From NCBI RefSeq assembly GCF_900078195.1, contig NZ_FJVE01000005.1, positions 387,001-451,000 on the forward strand: a stretch of DNA of 64,000 nucleotides, in the 5' to 3' direction. Source of the stretch: Clostridium sp. Marseille-P299. GTDB lineage: Bacteria > Bacillota > Clostridia > Lachnospirales > Lachnospiraceae. The notes below the pieces were generated by a model. That model was not told where the DNA came from and made no database searches. It worked only from the letters and a program-made list of their open reading frames with translations. Made by a program: the position numbers and the translations under genes. This document shows positions 36,209 to 44,590 of the stretch, in pieces. The first letter of the stretch is position 1, and every line of letters begins with the position of its first letter.

Positions 36209-37750
36209 ATGAAATTTTTTAAACGAAATAAATTCTTTAGAGTATTTTGCTGTTTACTTACAACAGTTTTTATATATAATTCAGTTCCTGTCAGTGCTAG
36301 TACAGTACAGACAAACGAGAATCAAGATAAAGCAAGTACAAACTCTTCCGATTTTACCTGGCCAAAAGGTCCATCGGTATATGCAGATGCCGCGATTGTA
36401 ATGGAGGCAAGTACTGGTTTAATTTTATATGAAAAGGATATTTACGACGCTCATTATCCCGCAAGTATTACAAAAATCATGACAACCTTACTTGCACTTG
36501 AGAATAATAAATTAAACGAAACTGTGACCATGTCACATGAAGCAGAGTGGGATGTTGATTTTAACAGCTCACGTATTGGACTAGTTGAAGGAGAGCAACT
36601 CTCTTTAGAAGATGCCCTTTATGCCGTTATGTTAGAATCCGCAAATGAAGTTTCTTATGCCGTTGGTGAACATGTTGCGAATGGACCAATTACTGATTTT
36701 GCAAAAATGATGAATGATCGAGCAAAAGAACTTGGATGTAAAAATACTAACTTTGTGAATCCTCATGGCCTTCATGATGACAATCATTATACTTGTGCTT
36801 ATGATATGGCCTTAATTGCACAAGCAGCTATTAAAAATGCCGACTTTCGTAAAATAACATCATCAAGAACTCATACAATACCGGCAACAAATAAAAACGT
36901 TGCTAGACCTCTTGCCAATCACCATCGTTTTATCAGAAAGACTCTAAATTATGATGGTACTATAGGTGGAAAAACAGGAGGTACAACAGAAGCTAAAACT
37001 ACTTTAGTAACGTATGCTGAGCGCAATGGTTTAACTTTAATTGCTGTTGTTCTTCACGTAGACACTTCTCTTCATGCTTATGAAGATACCGCTAAAATAT
37101 TAGATTTTGCCTTTGATAACTATTCCCTTTATAATATTGAACAAACTGAGATTTCAAGCGATACTAGCTTTCCAGACCTATTTTCATCATTACCTTTTTT
37201 TAAGAAAGATGACGAAGATTTAATACGTATCGGTGATGACAGTAATATCGTCTTACCAAATACAGCAAATATAAAAGATGCTGAAAAATCAATTACATTA
37301 ACTCCAATTGATGAATTATCCCATGGTGACAATGTAATTGGAAAAATCTCTTATACCTATGCAGGTAAATACGTTGGTTTTGCTGATATACTATATTATA
37401 ATAGCGATTATCCAATCACCAAAGAAATAATCGAAGAAAAATGGCCTAGTTACTTAGTATCTCCAGAAGTGGTTATTGCTGCTAGAGAAACCAATGAAAA
37501 TACGACTAGTGATTCAAAAGAAGTAATTAATACTTCCAACAATAAAAATGAAACTGCAAAGACTAAATCATCTAAAACAAAGCCTATTCTCTTAGGTATT
37601 GTTGCAGGTGGAATTGTCCTTGTTATTGGTTGGTATATTCTCTTTGTTGAGTTTCCTCATAGAAAACGTAGACGAACATATCTTGCAAATCGTAAAAAAC
37701 GCATGGACTCATTAAGACATTTAACCAGAGACGACCACTTAGATTTTTAG
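36209..37750 (+). CDS. dacF: D-alanyl-D-alanine carboxypeptidase (PBP5/DacF family) with C-terminal membrane anchor
   Basis: Low-molecular-weight penicillin-binding protein, 513 aa, trimming peptidoglycan pentapeptides outside the membrane. It has a signal peptide at residues 1-31 (basic start, hydrophobic core, VSAS). The active-site motifs are SITK at 86-89, SAN at 144-146 and KTG at 255-257. A linker rich in Ser/Thr/Asn/Lys runs at ~430-460, one transmembrane helix at ~462-482, and a basic cytoplasmic tail (HRKRRRTYLANRKKR). The family often ends in an amphipathic helix, so the true membrane helix plus ~30-residue tail is notable. Site TTGGAGG precedes the ATG. Confidence 0.9.
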   Translation: MKFFKRNKFFRVFCCLLTTVFIYNSVPVSASTVQTNENQDKASTNSSDFTWPKGPSVYADAAIVMEASTGLILYEKDIYDAHYPASITKIMTTLLALENNKLNETVTMSHEAEWDVDFNSSRIGLVEGEQLSLEDALYAVMLESANEVSYAVGEHVANGPITDFAKMMNDRAKELGCKNTNFVNPHGLHDDNHYTCAYDMALIAQAAIKNADFRKITSSRTHTIPATNKNVARPLANHHRFIRKTLNYDGTIGGKTGGTTEAKTTLVTYAERNGLTLIAVVLHVDTSLHAYEDTAKILDFAFDNYSLYNIEQTEISSDTSFPDLFSSLPFFKKDDEDLIRIGDDSNIVLPNTANIKDAEKSITLTPIDELSHGDNVIGKISYTYAGKYVGFADILYYNSDYPITKEIIEEKWPSYLVSPEVVIAARETNENTTSDSKEVINTSNNKNETAKTKSSKTKPILLGIVAGGIVLVIGWYILFVEFPHRKRRRTYLANRKKRMDSLRHLTRDDHLDF

Positions 37751-37834
37751 ACCATTATTTAGTAAGGATCAATAATTTACTATCCTTTTACTTTCTAAAT
37801 GCAATGATAAGATAGTTACTTCCACCTTACGTGA

Positions 37835-37874
37835 TACTACAATGATAAAAGGAGTACTTTTATCTTACGTAGTA
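37835..37874. other. Imperfect hairpin downstream of dacF
   Basis: TACTAC/GTAGTA outside and GATAAAAG/CTTTTATC inside form a 40-bp palindromic structure 85 bp after dacF. No T tract follows on the plus strand, so it is not a standard terminator. Confidence 0.45.
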
Positions 37875-37996
37875 AATACAATAAAAAGTCTACTATTTTA
37901 TATTTTATTGTTTATTAAACGAAACGTCAGCTCGCTATATTTACTAAGTTGAATATGGCTTTGCTATATGTAATATTAATAGGACTATTAGTAGAA

Positions 37997-38030
37997 AACG
38001 AGGTCAACTTCTAAGTTGCCTCGTTTTTTA
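37997..38030 (+). terminator. Rho-independent terminator
   Basis: AACGAGG-(T)-CAACTT pairs with AAGTTG-CCTCGTT with a 2-nt loop and a T6 tract. It is probably the real end of the dacF transcript, 247 bp downstream; the interval holds no gene that I recognise. Confidence 0.85.
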
Positions 38031-38102
38031 TACAATTATTTAATTAACTGAATATCCTATTCATTCCATTCTTTTAATTAGAACCTATCTATTACCAATG
38101 TC

Positions 38103-38457
38103 TCAAATTTCAGTGCTTTTAATGTCATCCAATCTATGTTCTATATTCTCCGTACCTTTTTTAGTAACAACATATATTGCTTTTTGTACAGTCTCTATTC
38201 TATTACTTGTTTCATCTATTTTTTTTAGGACTTCTTGCAATCGTAAATCATCTTCTTCTTTTTCCAGCAGATGTTTATTATAAATATCTGATTCAATCTT
38301 ATTCATTAAGAAGTAGGCAGCAATCAACATTACGATTCCTGCCCCCCCCCACAGCCAGATAATCCGCATGAAATTCAATTAAAACAAAGGCTGCGAAATA
38401 AATAGAAGCAATGAAACATAATGTTGGAATTATTTTAGAATTTCTTTTCTCTTTCAT
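38103..38457 (-). pseudogene. Small membrane protein split by a G9 tract (candidate phase-variable gene, currently out of frame)
   Basis: The ATG at 38457 has the ribosome site AGGGG and encodes MKEKRNSKIIPTLC..., with a first membrane helix and the start of a second. It then enters nine consecutive G (38342-38350 as C on the plus strand) and shifts into a stop 17 codons later. Removing one G joins it exactly to the downstream frame, giving 117 aa: helix 1 (~10-28), helix 2 (~37-52) and a charged C-terminal coiled coil (~55-115). The downstream frame alone (from TTG 38378) lacks a ribosome site. Either slipped-strand phase variation or a sequencing/mutational event explains this. No family recognised. 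Confidence 0.75.
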
Positions 38458-38547
38458 GCCTGCCCCTTTTCTATGATTTTGCCCATCATCACTATTTACA
38501 TGAATTATAATTTAATATAGACCGAACTAATTCGTATATGATATTGT

Positions 38548-38698
38548 TGTTCCAATCGCTTCTGACGGTGAATTTGCAACCACCTCATAACGATTTCATT
38601 ATATCATGAATCAATCCCCTTCATGATCTTGTTACTTCAATCGGCATATGCAACGAATTTACAGATACCTCATTCCGCTTTCATTATATCATAAATGA
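38548..38698 (-). repeat. Diverged ~65-bp direct repeat, each copy carrying a TATAAT box
   Basis: Two copies (about 38548-38610 and 38631-38698) share TTTCATTATATCATRAAT, ACCTCAT, GAATTT and CAATCG blocks in the same order. On the minus strand each presents TGATATAAT. They lie upstream of the split membrane-protein gene. The gap to 38846 otherwise holds no gene. Confidence 0.7.
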
Positions 38699-38711
38699 CA
38701 TACTTACACAA
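38683..38711 (-). promoter_or_regulatory. Candidate promoter upstream of the split membrane-protein gene
   Basis: Minus strand TTGTGT (38706-38711), a 17-bp spacer ending TGA, TATAAT (38683-38688). The second repeat copy has another TGATATAAT at 38598-38606 without a clear -35. Confidence 0.55.
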
Positions 38712-38846
38712 TTTTTCTAAATTTGGTGCTTTATATGAAATGGTTAACTACTGCAATCCCTAAGCATTACATACAATTTTTTTACCTTATACTAAATCTC
38801 TAAGGCAACATCATATTTTCTAGAGTCTTATTTAAAAAGTAAAAAA

Positions 38847-38878
38847 GAAGCATTGAAAATCAAAATTTTCAATGCTTC
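38847..38878 (-). terminator. Terminator of tRNA-Arg
   Basis: GAAGCATTGAAAAT pairs perfectly with ATTTTCAATGCTTC around a 4-nt loop; on the minus strand a T6 tract follows. It is immediately downstream of the tRNA. Confidence 0.9.
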
Positions 38879-38881
38879 CAA

Positions 38882-38955
<74 letters not shown>

Positions 38956-39014
38956 ATCTATGAAAAGTTTTCTAAATCAAACTTATCACCTATAGAATTG
39001 TCATATAAATAATA

Positions 39015-39037
39015 AAGCGTATCCATACGATACGCTT
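39015..39037. terminator. Terminator after the DUF3881 gene
   Basis: AAGCGTATC pairs with GATACGCTT around a 5-nt loop, 50 bp after the DUF3881 stop, with T-rich sequence following on the minus strand. Confidence 0.7.
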
Positions 39038-39086
39038 ATTATTATATAAACAAATTAAAATAAAGTCAAGTTATGCCTTAGTTTGC

Positions 39087-39962
39087 TTATGCAAAAAAAT
39101 CCACATTACCTTGCATCCATACAATTCCTCGGAATCTTCTACCTACAAGAGGTTCCCCGAGTAAATCTTTTTTATTAATACAAACCTCAAAAACTAAATG
39201 ATTGCAATCAACCTGTAGGATATAAACTTCTTCACCTGATTTTGTGTTTGTAACTAAGTTATGATCTAGAATCGTTCCTAGAATCGTATAATTATCCGAC
39301 TCAGATCCGTAAGGTATAAAAGATGTATCAACAATAGAATAAATATCTTCATACTTGATTCGTTTTGATACCATAGCATAAAGGTCGATATCGTCTACCG
39401 TTAAACTATCAATCGCTTCCTGATTTCCCTTTTTTGCTTCCGCAATTAATTGATTTCTATGATGTATATCTGCATTTGAGATTTTGATCTGCTTTTCATC
39501 CTTTTCAACTGGTAATAATATTTTACCATCAAGAGCTAATGCAGACAATGTAACGGAATGCACTAAAGGTCCTTTTTTTTGTTTAAAATTCAAATAATCA
39601 ATTGAATTTTGCAAATAAAATATGAGAGAAACACCTAAACGATAGTCATCGCACATACCAGTGTATGCATCGGTATCAACCCTTTTACTTATATATACTT
39701 CTTCTCTGGTACTTACATTGCGTCCTGAAAAATAGGGAAAATAATGTTCCATGTGAAACACTTCATTCTCATCATATTCACCTCGAACTGTAATACCTAA
39801 TCCCTCGCCGAATTCCATTGATAATTCAGCAACGGAAGAAGAATTACCTAAACGTATCATGTGACGTTCGGATGCCTGATTAATAACCATTTGAACTAAG
39901 GCTTCTACTTCTTTTCTACTCTTCAATTGACTAAAGCCAATGGCTTTTAAAAAACTATGCAT
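39087..39962 (-). CDS. DUF3881 family protein
   Basis: A 291-aa protein of unknown function recognised as the DUF3881 family, which is common in Lachnospiraceae near the origin. It begins MHSFLKAIGFSQLKSRKEV, lacks a signal peptide and membrane helices, and has a beta-rich C-terminal half ending GRRFRGIVWMQGNVDFFA. It contains a degenerate parS-like sequence at 39745-39760. It is monocistronic with a terminator at 39015-39037. Function unknown. Confidence 0.8.
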   Translation of the reverse strand: MHSFLKAIGFSQLKSRKEVEALVQMVINQASERHMIRLGNSSSVAELSMEFGEGLGITVRGEYDENEVFHMEHYFPYFSGRNVSTREEVYISKRVDTDAYTGMCDDYRLGVSLIFYLQNSIDYLNFKQKKGPLVHSVTLSALALDGKILLPVEKDEKQIKISNADIHHRNQLIAEAKKGNQEAIDSLTVDDIDLYAMVSKRIKYEDIYSIVDTSFIPYGSESDNYTILGTILDHNLVTNTKSGEEVYILQVDCNHLVFEVCINKKDLLGEPLVGRRFRGIVWMQGNVDFFA

Positions 39963-40128
39963 CTAATCACCTGATTACTTTCTGTCTTATTTCTAAAAAT
40001 ATAATTATCATCTATTATTTATAACACATTTTATGTATATAATCAATACAAGAAAAAGAGTTAACTATACGCTCAACTGTGATGAAGAGTTTAAAATATA
40101 TTTATTCTATAATTGCTACATAGAATGT

Positions 40129-41187
40129 TTACTCATTTAATGTATCTCGTATAAATAGCGTCAATTCTTTTGTTAAATCCTTTTCTACTATCGTAGTATA
40201 ATATTCACCATTTGCATCCTCAATCATACGAATGACAGGCCTTGTAGGTAATTTCTTATTTTGTCTAAGTACAACCCCTATTTCATTTTCATTTGTAATA
40301 ACATAGGTTCCTACTGGATACGCCGCTACAGATTCAACAAATTTTCTCACTATCTTATGATCAAATTTTACCCCAGCTTGACTTATTATATAATCAATTG
40401 CATCATGCACTTTTAGTTTATTTGTAAAATAGCCATAAACCAAACTGTCAAATTCATCGCATAATGATACAAGCTTTGTTTCAAATGGAATTTTTTCTTT
40501 TGTTAGGCGCATTGGGTACCCGGTTCCATCTTCACGTTCATGATGTGAAAGAATAATCTCTTTTGATATACTTGATAACCATTTTTCCTTATCAACAGAT
40601 GAATATCCGGTAATAACATGCTTCTTTATTTCTTTCTTTAAAGATTCATCGCATGAATTATAATTTATATTTCTATAATCAAACGGAAGATATAGTATCC
40701 CTAAATCGTGAAGAAGTGCGCCAATTGCTATATCTTTTATACGTTCTTCCTTTAGTTTCATACGTAAACCAATAAAAACAGAAAGTGCGGCAACATTAAT
40801 ACTATGGGCATATGTACTTTCACTTTTTTCTCTAACCTGAGAGATATTATACATTACTTCTGGTTTTCGAATCATTTCATTTAATATATTGTCAGCTGCT
40901 TCTGTTATGTCTTGTAATTCAACATTTCCACAATATGAATATTTTTCAATTGTAGTTTTGACGATTTCTTTGCATTCTTCTTGAATGATTTCTTCAATCA
41001 CATTGTCCATCTGAACATCCACTGGATCTTCAATATAAACATCATGGATATTTAAATTTTGAAGATATCTTATGTACTCTTTTTTTATTACTGCCCCAGC
41101 TGGTAGTAGGATTGTACCATTACTTAAACAAATATCCTTTACTATTTTCTCAATTCCCACAATTTGATCAATTCCTACTCTCTTCAT
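40129..41187 (-). CDS. HD-GYP domain protein (probable cyclic-di-GMP phosphodiesterase)
   Basis: A 352-aa cytoplasmic protein. The HD-GYP domain spans about residues 120-290, with metal ligands His160-Asp161 (LLHDLGILYLP), HVITGYSSV around 190, and the defining SHHEREDGTGYP at 214-225. The GYP triad is intact, so c-di-GMP hydrolysis is likely. The N-terminal ~100 residues (GTILLPAGAVIKKEYIRYL) are the short domain often seen before HD-GYP. There is no receiver domain and no membrane helix. A C-terminal ~60-residue extension (residues 293-352) resembles a small beta barrel. No cyclase lies nearby. Confidence 0.9.
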   Translation of the reverse strand: MKRVGIDQIVGIEKIVKDICLSNGTILLPAGAVIKKEYIRYLQNLNIHDVYIEDPVDVQMDNVIEEIIQEECKEIVKTTIEKYSYCGNVELQDITEAADNILNEMIRKPEVMYNISQVREKSESTYAHSINVAALSVFIGLRMKLKEERIKDIAIGALLHDLGILYLPFDYRNINYNSCDESLKKEIKKHVITGYSSVDKEKWLSSISKEIILSHHEREDGTGYPMRLTKEKIPFETKLVSLCDEFDSLVYGYFTNKLKVHDAIDYIISQAGVKFDHKIVRKFVESVAAYPVGTYVITNENEIGVVLRQNKKLPTRPVIRMIEDANGEYYTTIVEKDLTKELTLFIRDTLNE

Positions 41188-41453
41188 CGTCTTCGCCTTT
41201 CTATAAATTTAAACTAGTATTTATAAAATGCCCCATATTTTCTTATAATGCTTTAAAAAGCTATGAATTGACCCCTCAATATTTTATTTATACAAATTCC
41301 ATATTATATTTAAGGGTACTCAAAACAATATCACTAATTACTGTACTCTATATTCCATACTTACAATTGTAAACTAGAACTAAAATATAGATACAATAAA
41401 AGTTTTATTATATTTGGTACCCTTAATCCCCACAAATACGAATATTTATATTT

Positions 41454-41966
41454 TTAAACCATATAGTTTTTCTTATTTTTTGCTTCATTTAGCACTTGCT
41501 TTTCTTCTTCTGATAATATAACAAAAGATTCTCCCTTTATAATTTCTTTAACATAGGTATAACAACCTTCTCTACTACTATGCATAGAAGTAATTATAAA
41601 TCCATCTAAGTTATCATCCAAAAGACATAGAGAAAAACTTAATTTTCCTCCCATCTCCTTAAATGCATCATATTTAACAATTGAAACTCTTTGAAACGTA
41701 CTTAAAAAATTTTCTTTAATCTTGTCTATTGAAGTATTAATTTCCTTCGTTTCTGATTTTAATTTATCTATTTCACTAAAACGGTTTAGAATTGTACTTT
41801 CTAAAGTTGAACCATCAGATCCTTTCAGAAATGCATTTAGCTTTTTCTTTAACTTAATATGTTTTACTAATATTATTATTAAGAAAATAAATAGCAGAAG
41901 CTGTGCAAATAATAATCCAACGATAAAATAACTTCCATCCAAGCCCAAACTGTTAAACAACTCCAT
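41454..41966 (-). CDS. DUF4446 family membrane protein
   Basis: A 170-aa protein with one N-terminal membrane helix (residues ~14-36), a coiled coil (~60-95, TLESTILNRFSEIDKLKSE) and a C-terminal globular part with KYDAFKEMGGKLSFSLCLLDDNLDGFIITS, the DUF4446 hallmark. It lies 34 bp downstream of parB, a conserved position in clostridia, and is probably in the same transcript. Its function is unknown; membrane anchoring next to ParB invites a link to chromosome segregation or sporulation. Confidence 0.82.
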   Translation of the reverse strand: MELFNSLGLDGSYFIVGLLFAQLLLFIFLIIILVKHIKLKKKLNAFLKGSDGSTLESTILNRFSEIDKLKSETKEINTSIDKIKENFLSTFQRVSIVKYDAFKEMGGKLSFSLCLLDDNLDGFIITSMHSSREGCYTYVKEIIKGESFVILSEEEKQVLNEAKNKKNYMV

Positions 41967-42000
41967 GGCGTTTATCCTGACCTTTCCTCGCTCTTTTTTA

Positions 42001-42891
42001 TTAACCTATGGTATTTATAAGATCTATAATTCGCTCAAGATCTTCATTTGAATAATATTCAATTTCAATTTTACCCTTGTTATTACTTTTGCGATTGATT
42101 TCTACTTTACTTCCAAAGATTAATTTCATTTTTTCTTCTAATTCACGATAAACAAAACTATCCTCCGTAGTAGCTGCAACTACTTTCTCCGGTTTAGGAT
42201 CTGTTATTTTTTTTACTAATTTCTCTGTTTCTCTTACACTTAATTTTTGATCAAAGACTAAGTTAGCAATATTATATTGTTCATCATTATCTTTAATTGA
42301 TAGTAAAGCCCTTGCATGTCCTCCAGAAATCATATCATCAATCAGCATTTGCTGAACACGCTTGTCCAACTTTAATAGTCTCATAGAATTTGTTACTGCT
42401 ACTCTACTTTTAGCAACTCTCTCTGCAACTTCATCCTGCTTTAGTTTATACTCTTCAATTAATCTTTGGTAAGCAAGAGCTTCTTCAATTGCATTTAAGT
42501 CTTCTCTTTGAATATTTTCTATTAAAGCGATTTCAAACACTTCTTGATCTGAGTAATCCTTAACCAAAACTGGAACTTCTTTAAGACCAGCTAATCTAGC
42601 TGCTCTCCATCTTCGTTCTCCAGCAATAATTTCATACAATTTCCCTTTTTTCTGAACAATTAAAGGTTGTATAATTCCATGTTGTTTGATAGAGTCTGCT
42701 AATTCTTGCAACGCATCCTCTTCAAATGCTTTTCTTGGTTGAGACTTGTTTGGCTCTATCTTATTTATATTAATTAATGTTTCACGTGAAACATTTTCTT
42801 CACTACTCTTATTTACTGTTTCTCTTTGATTATCAAATTTATCGGTAATTAAAGAATCCAATCCTTTTCCAAGACCTTTCTTTATAGCCAT
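42001..42891 (-). CDS. parB: Chromosome partitioning protein ParB (Spo0J)
   Basis: A 296-aa CTP-dependent clamp that loads on parS and spreads, recruiting SMC. The N-terminal ParB/CTPase domain (~40-130) has KAFEEDALQELADSIKQHGIIQPL and GERRWRAARLAGLKEVPVLV. The helix-turn-helix is around 140-190, and the C-terminal dimer domain is at the end. A perfect parS palindrome lies inside its own coding sequence (42778-42793), as in Bacillus. It follows parA after 79 bp. Confidence 0.95.
   Translation of the reverse strand: MAIKKGLGKGLDSLITDKFDNQRETVNKSSEENVSRETLININKIEPNKSQPRKAFEEDALQELADSIKQHGIIQPLIVQKKGKLYEIIAGERRWRAARLAGLKEVPVLVKDYSDQEVFEIALIENIQREDLNAIEEALAYQRLIEEYKLKQDEVAERVAKSRVAVTNSMRLLKLDKRVQQMLIDDMISGGHARALLSIKDNDEQYNIANLVFDQKLSVRETEKLVKKITDPKPEKVVAATTEDSFVYRELEEKMKLIFGSKVEINRKSNNKGKIEIEYYSNEDLERIIDLINTIG
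42778..42793. promoter_or_regulatory. parS: parS site within parB
   Basis: TGTTTCACGTGAAACA, the exact 16-bp consensus bacterial parS. Flanking bases extend it to a 20-bp palindrome (42776-42795). Confidence 0.96.
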
Positions 42892-42970
42892 AATTAGTCC
42901 TCCAGTTATTCTGAGAATGAATACTTCTATTCTCTCTCAGGTTGCAAATCTAAACGTAACGTAGTTTTCA

Positions 42971-43864
42971 TTATTTATTTTTTCGTTTAAATAGACTCAT
43001 CTTTGCAGCCTTTTCTTTAATGGTTTCTTTTTTTGTGTTAAGCTTTTTAGTACTTTCACTTTTAGTATCTTTCTTCTCTTTACTAACTTTCTTAGTGCCT
43101 TTTTTATTTAAGTTAATAACCTCATCTGCTAAATCCCTATATGCTTCTGCGCCGGCAGATTTTGAGTCATACATATTAATCGGTAAACCATGACTTGGAG
43201 ATTCCGCTAGTCGTACATTTCTTGGAATTATCGAATTGTATATTTTTTGATCCAAATTACCTCTAACATTTTCAACCACTTCTAATGATAAATTTGTTCT
43301 AGCATCAAACATTGTAAAAACAACACCCTCTATTTCTAATGAAGGATTTAGACGTTGTTTTACAAGATTTATAGTATGTATTAGCTGAGACAACCCTTCT
43401 AATGCATAAAATTCACATTGAATAGGTACTAGAACAGAATCAGCAGTTGTCATTGCATTTACTGTTAATGTATTTAATGATGGCGGGCAATCTATTATTA
43501 TAAAGTCAAACTCCTCTTTAATTTGCTCAACACTTTTTTTCAGTATAAATTCTCTGTCTTCAACACCAATTAATTCTATTTCTGCTCCTGCTAAATTAAC
43601 ATTGGATGGAAGTACGTACAAATTTTCAACGACACTTTTAACCATACAATCTCTAATAGAGCATTCGCCCAAAACTAATTGATACACTGTATCCTCTAGT
43701 TCACTCTTATTTAAACCTAATCCACTAGTTGTGTTTCCTTGTGGGTCAATATCAATCGTAAGCACTTTCATACCCTTCTCTGCTAGGCAAGCAGACAAGT
43801 TAATTGCTGTTGTTGTTTTTCCCACTCCGCCTTTTTGATTTGCTACTGCTATTGTTCTTCCCAT
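42971..43864 (-). CDS. parA: Chromosome partitioning ATPase ParA (Soj) with a basic C-terminal extension
   Basis: Deviant-Walker ATPase, 297 aa from the ATG at 43864, which has AGGAG at 5 nt; the frame extends 14 codons upstream without one. It has the KGGVGKTT motif near residues 11-18, then FDFIIIDCPPSLN and the ParA core to ~255. The last ~42 residues are an added lysine/serine/threonine-rich tail (KKVSKEKKDTKSESTKK...), longer than the usual Soj of ~253-260 aa. Works with ParB on parS near the origin. Confidence 0.94.
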   Translation of the reverse strand: MGRTIAVANQKGGVGKTTTAINLSACLAEKGMKVLTIDIDPQGNTTSGLGLNKSELEDTVYQLVLGECSIRDCMVKSVVENLYVLPSNVNLAGAEIELIGVEDREFILKKSVEQIKEEFDFIIIDCPPSLNTLTVNAMTTADSVLVPIQCEFYALEGLSQLIHTINLVKQRLNPSLEIEGVVFTMFDARTNLSLEVVENVRGNLDQKIYNSIIPRNVRLAESPSHGLPINMYDSKSAGAEAYRDLADEVINLNKKGTKKVSKEKKDTKSESTKKLNTKKETIKEKAAKMSLFKRKNK

Positions 43865-44558
43865 ACTTACTCCTATGCATGTTTCATACCATAATAGTAC
43901 TATCATGTCTTTTAAAGAATATAGTAATTTATATACTACATGTCTATTTTAGACTTTTCTGTTTTAAAATAATTATATCATGATATCAATTAGATATCTA
44001 TAGCTACTATATATTATTTTTAGGAATTTAGTTGACAAGATGAGTATTATACTAATAAATTTTACCTATTACAACTTTAATTCAATATTTCTTTAGATTT
44101 ATCTATTAAGTAAGTGTAATCTTTCGCATACCTGAGTTCTAATTAATCTTTATGACGAATATTTACTTTATTATAAATATATTCTTACAGCAACACGCAA
44201 TTCATTACTTATATAGAAGCTTTCTTTCAATTTATTATTTAATAGAAATCTGTAGTTTTTTACTTGAAATTAAATGTAACTATTATATGAATTAGCTTGT
44301 CTTATCAATAATCACTATTATCATCTAATAAAATCTCCCTTATTTAACTTTGAACTTTATTTAAAATAATATAACATTCTATATTGAAAATCATATAACT
44401 TCTACATTTAAACTATTTAGTATTCAACATTAAAAACTATATGCCATTCTACACTGATGATTATATGTTTTCTACATTACAAACTATTTAGCATTTCAAA
44501 TTAAACCTATATAACATTCTACATTTTAACCCATATAATATTTCCATTAAAAATAATA
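43865..44558. other. AT-rich gene-free stretch between parA and the parS/response-regulator gene
   Basis: About 690 bp with no ORF of interest, extremely AT-rich. Its right third (44369-44557) is a compound direct repeat described separately. The left part must contain the parA promoter. No RNA gene is recognised. Confidence 0.5.
44369..44557. repeat. Compound AT-rich direct repeats beside parS
   Basis: Segments beginning ATATAACATTCTAYATT or its variants recur at about 44369, 44393, 44439, 44463, 44509 and 44533. They alternate short (~24 bp) and long (~46 bp, containing ACTATTTAGYATT) units, making roughly 2.5 copies of a ~70-bp compound repeat. The array ends directly at the 26-bp palindrome with the second parS. 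Confidence 0.7.
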
Positions 44559-44563
44559 GGGAA

Positions 44564-44579
44564 TGTTTCACGTGAAACA
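44564..44579. promoter_or_regulatory. parS: parS site downstream of the response regulator gene
   Basis: TGTTTCACGTGAAACA, exact consensus, centred in a 26-bp perfect palindrome (44559-44584) that begins 7 bp from the response-regulator stop and may also act as its transcription terminator. Confidence 0.96.
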
Positions 44580-44590
44580 TTCCCTTCCTA

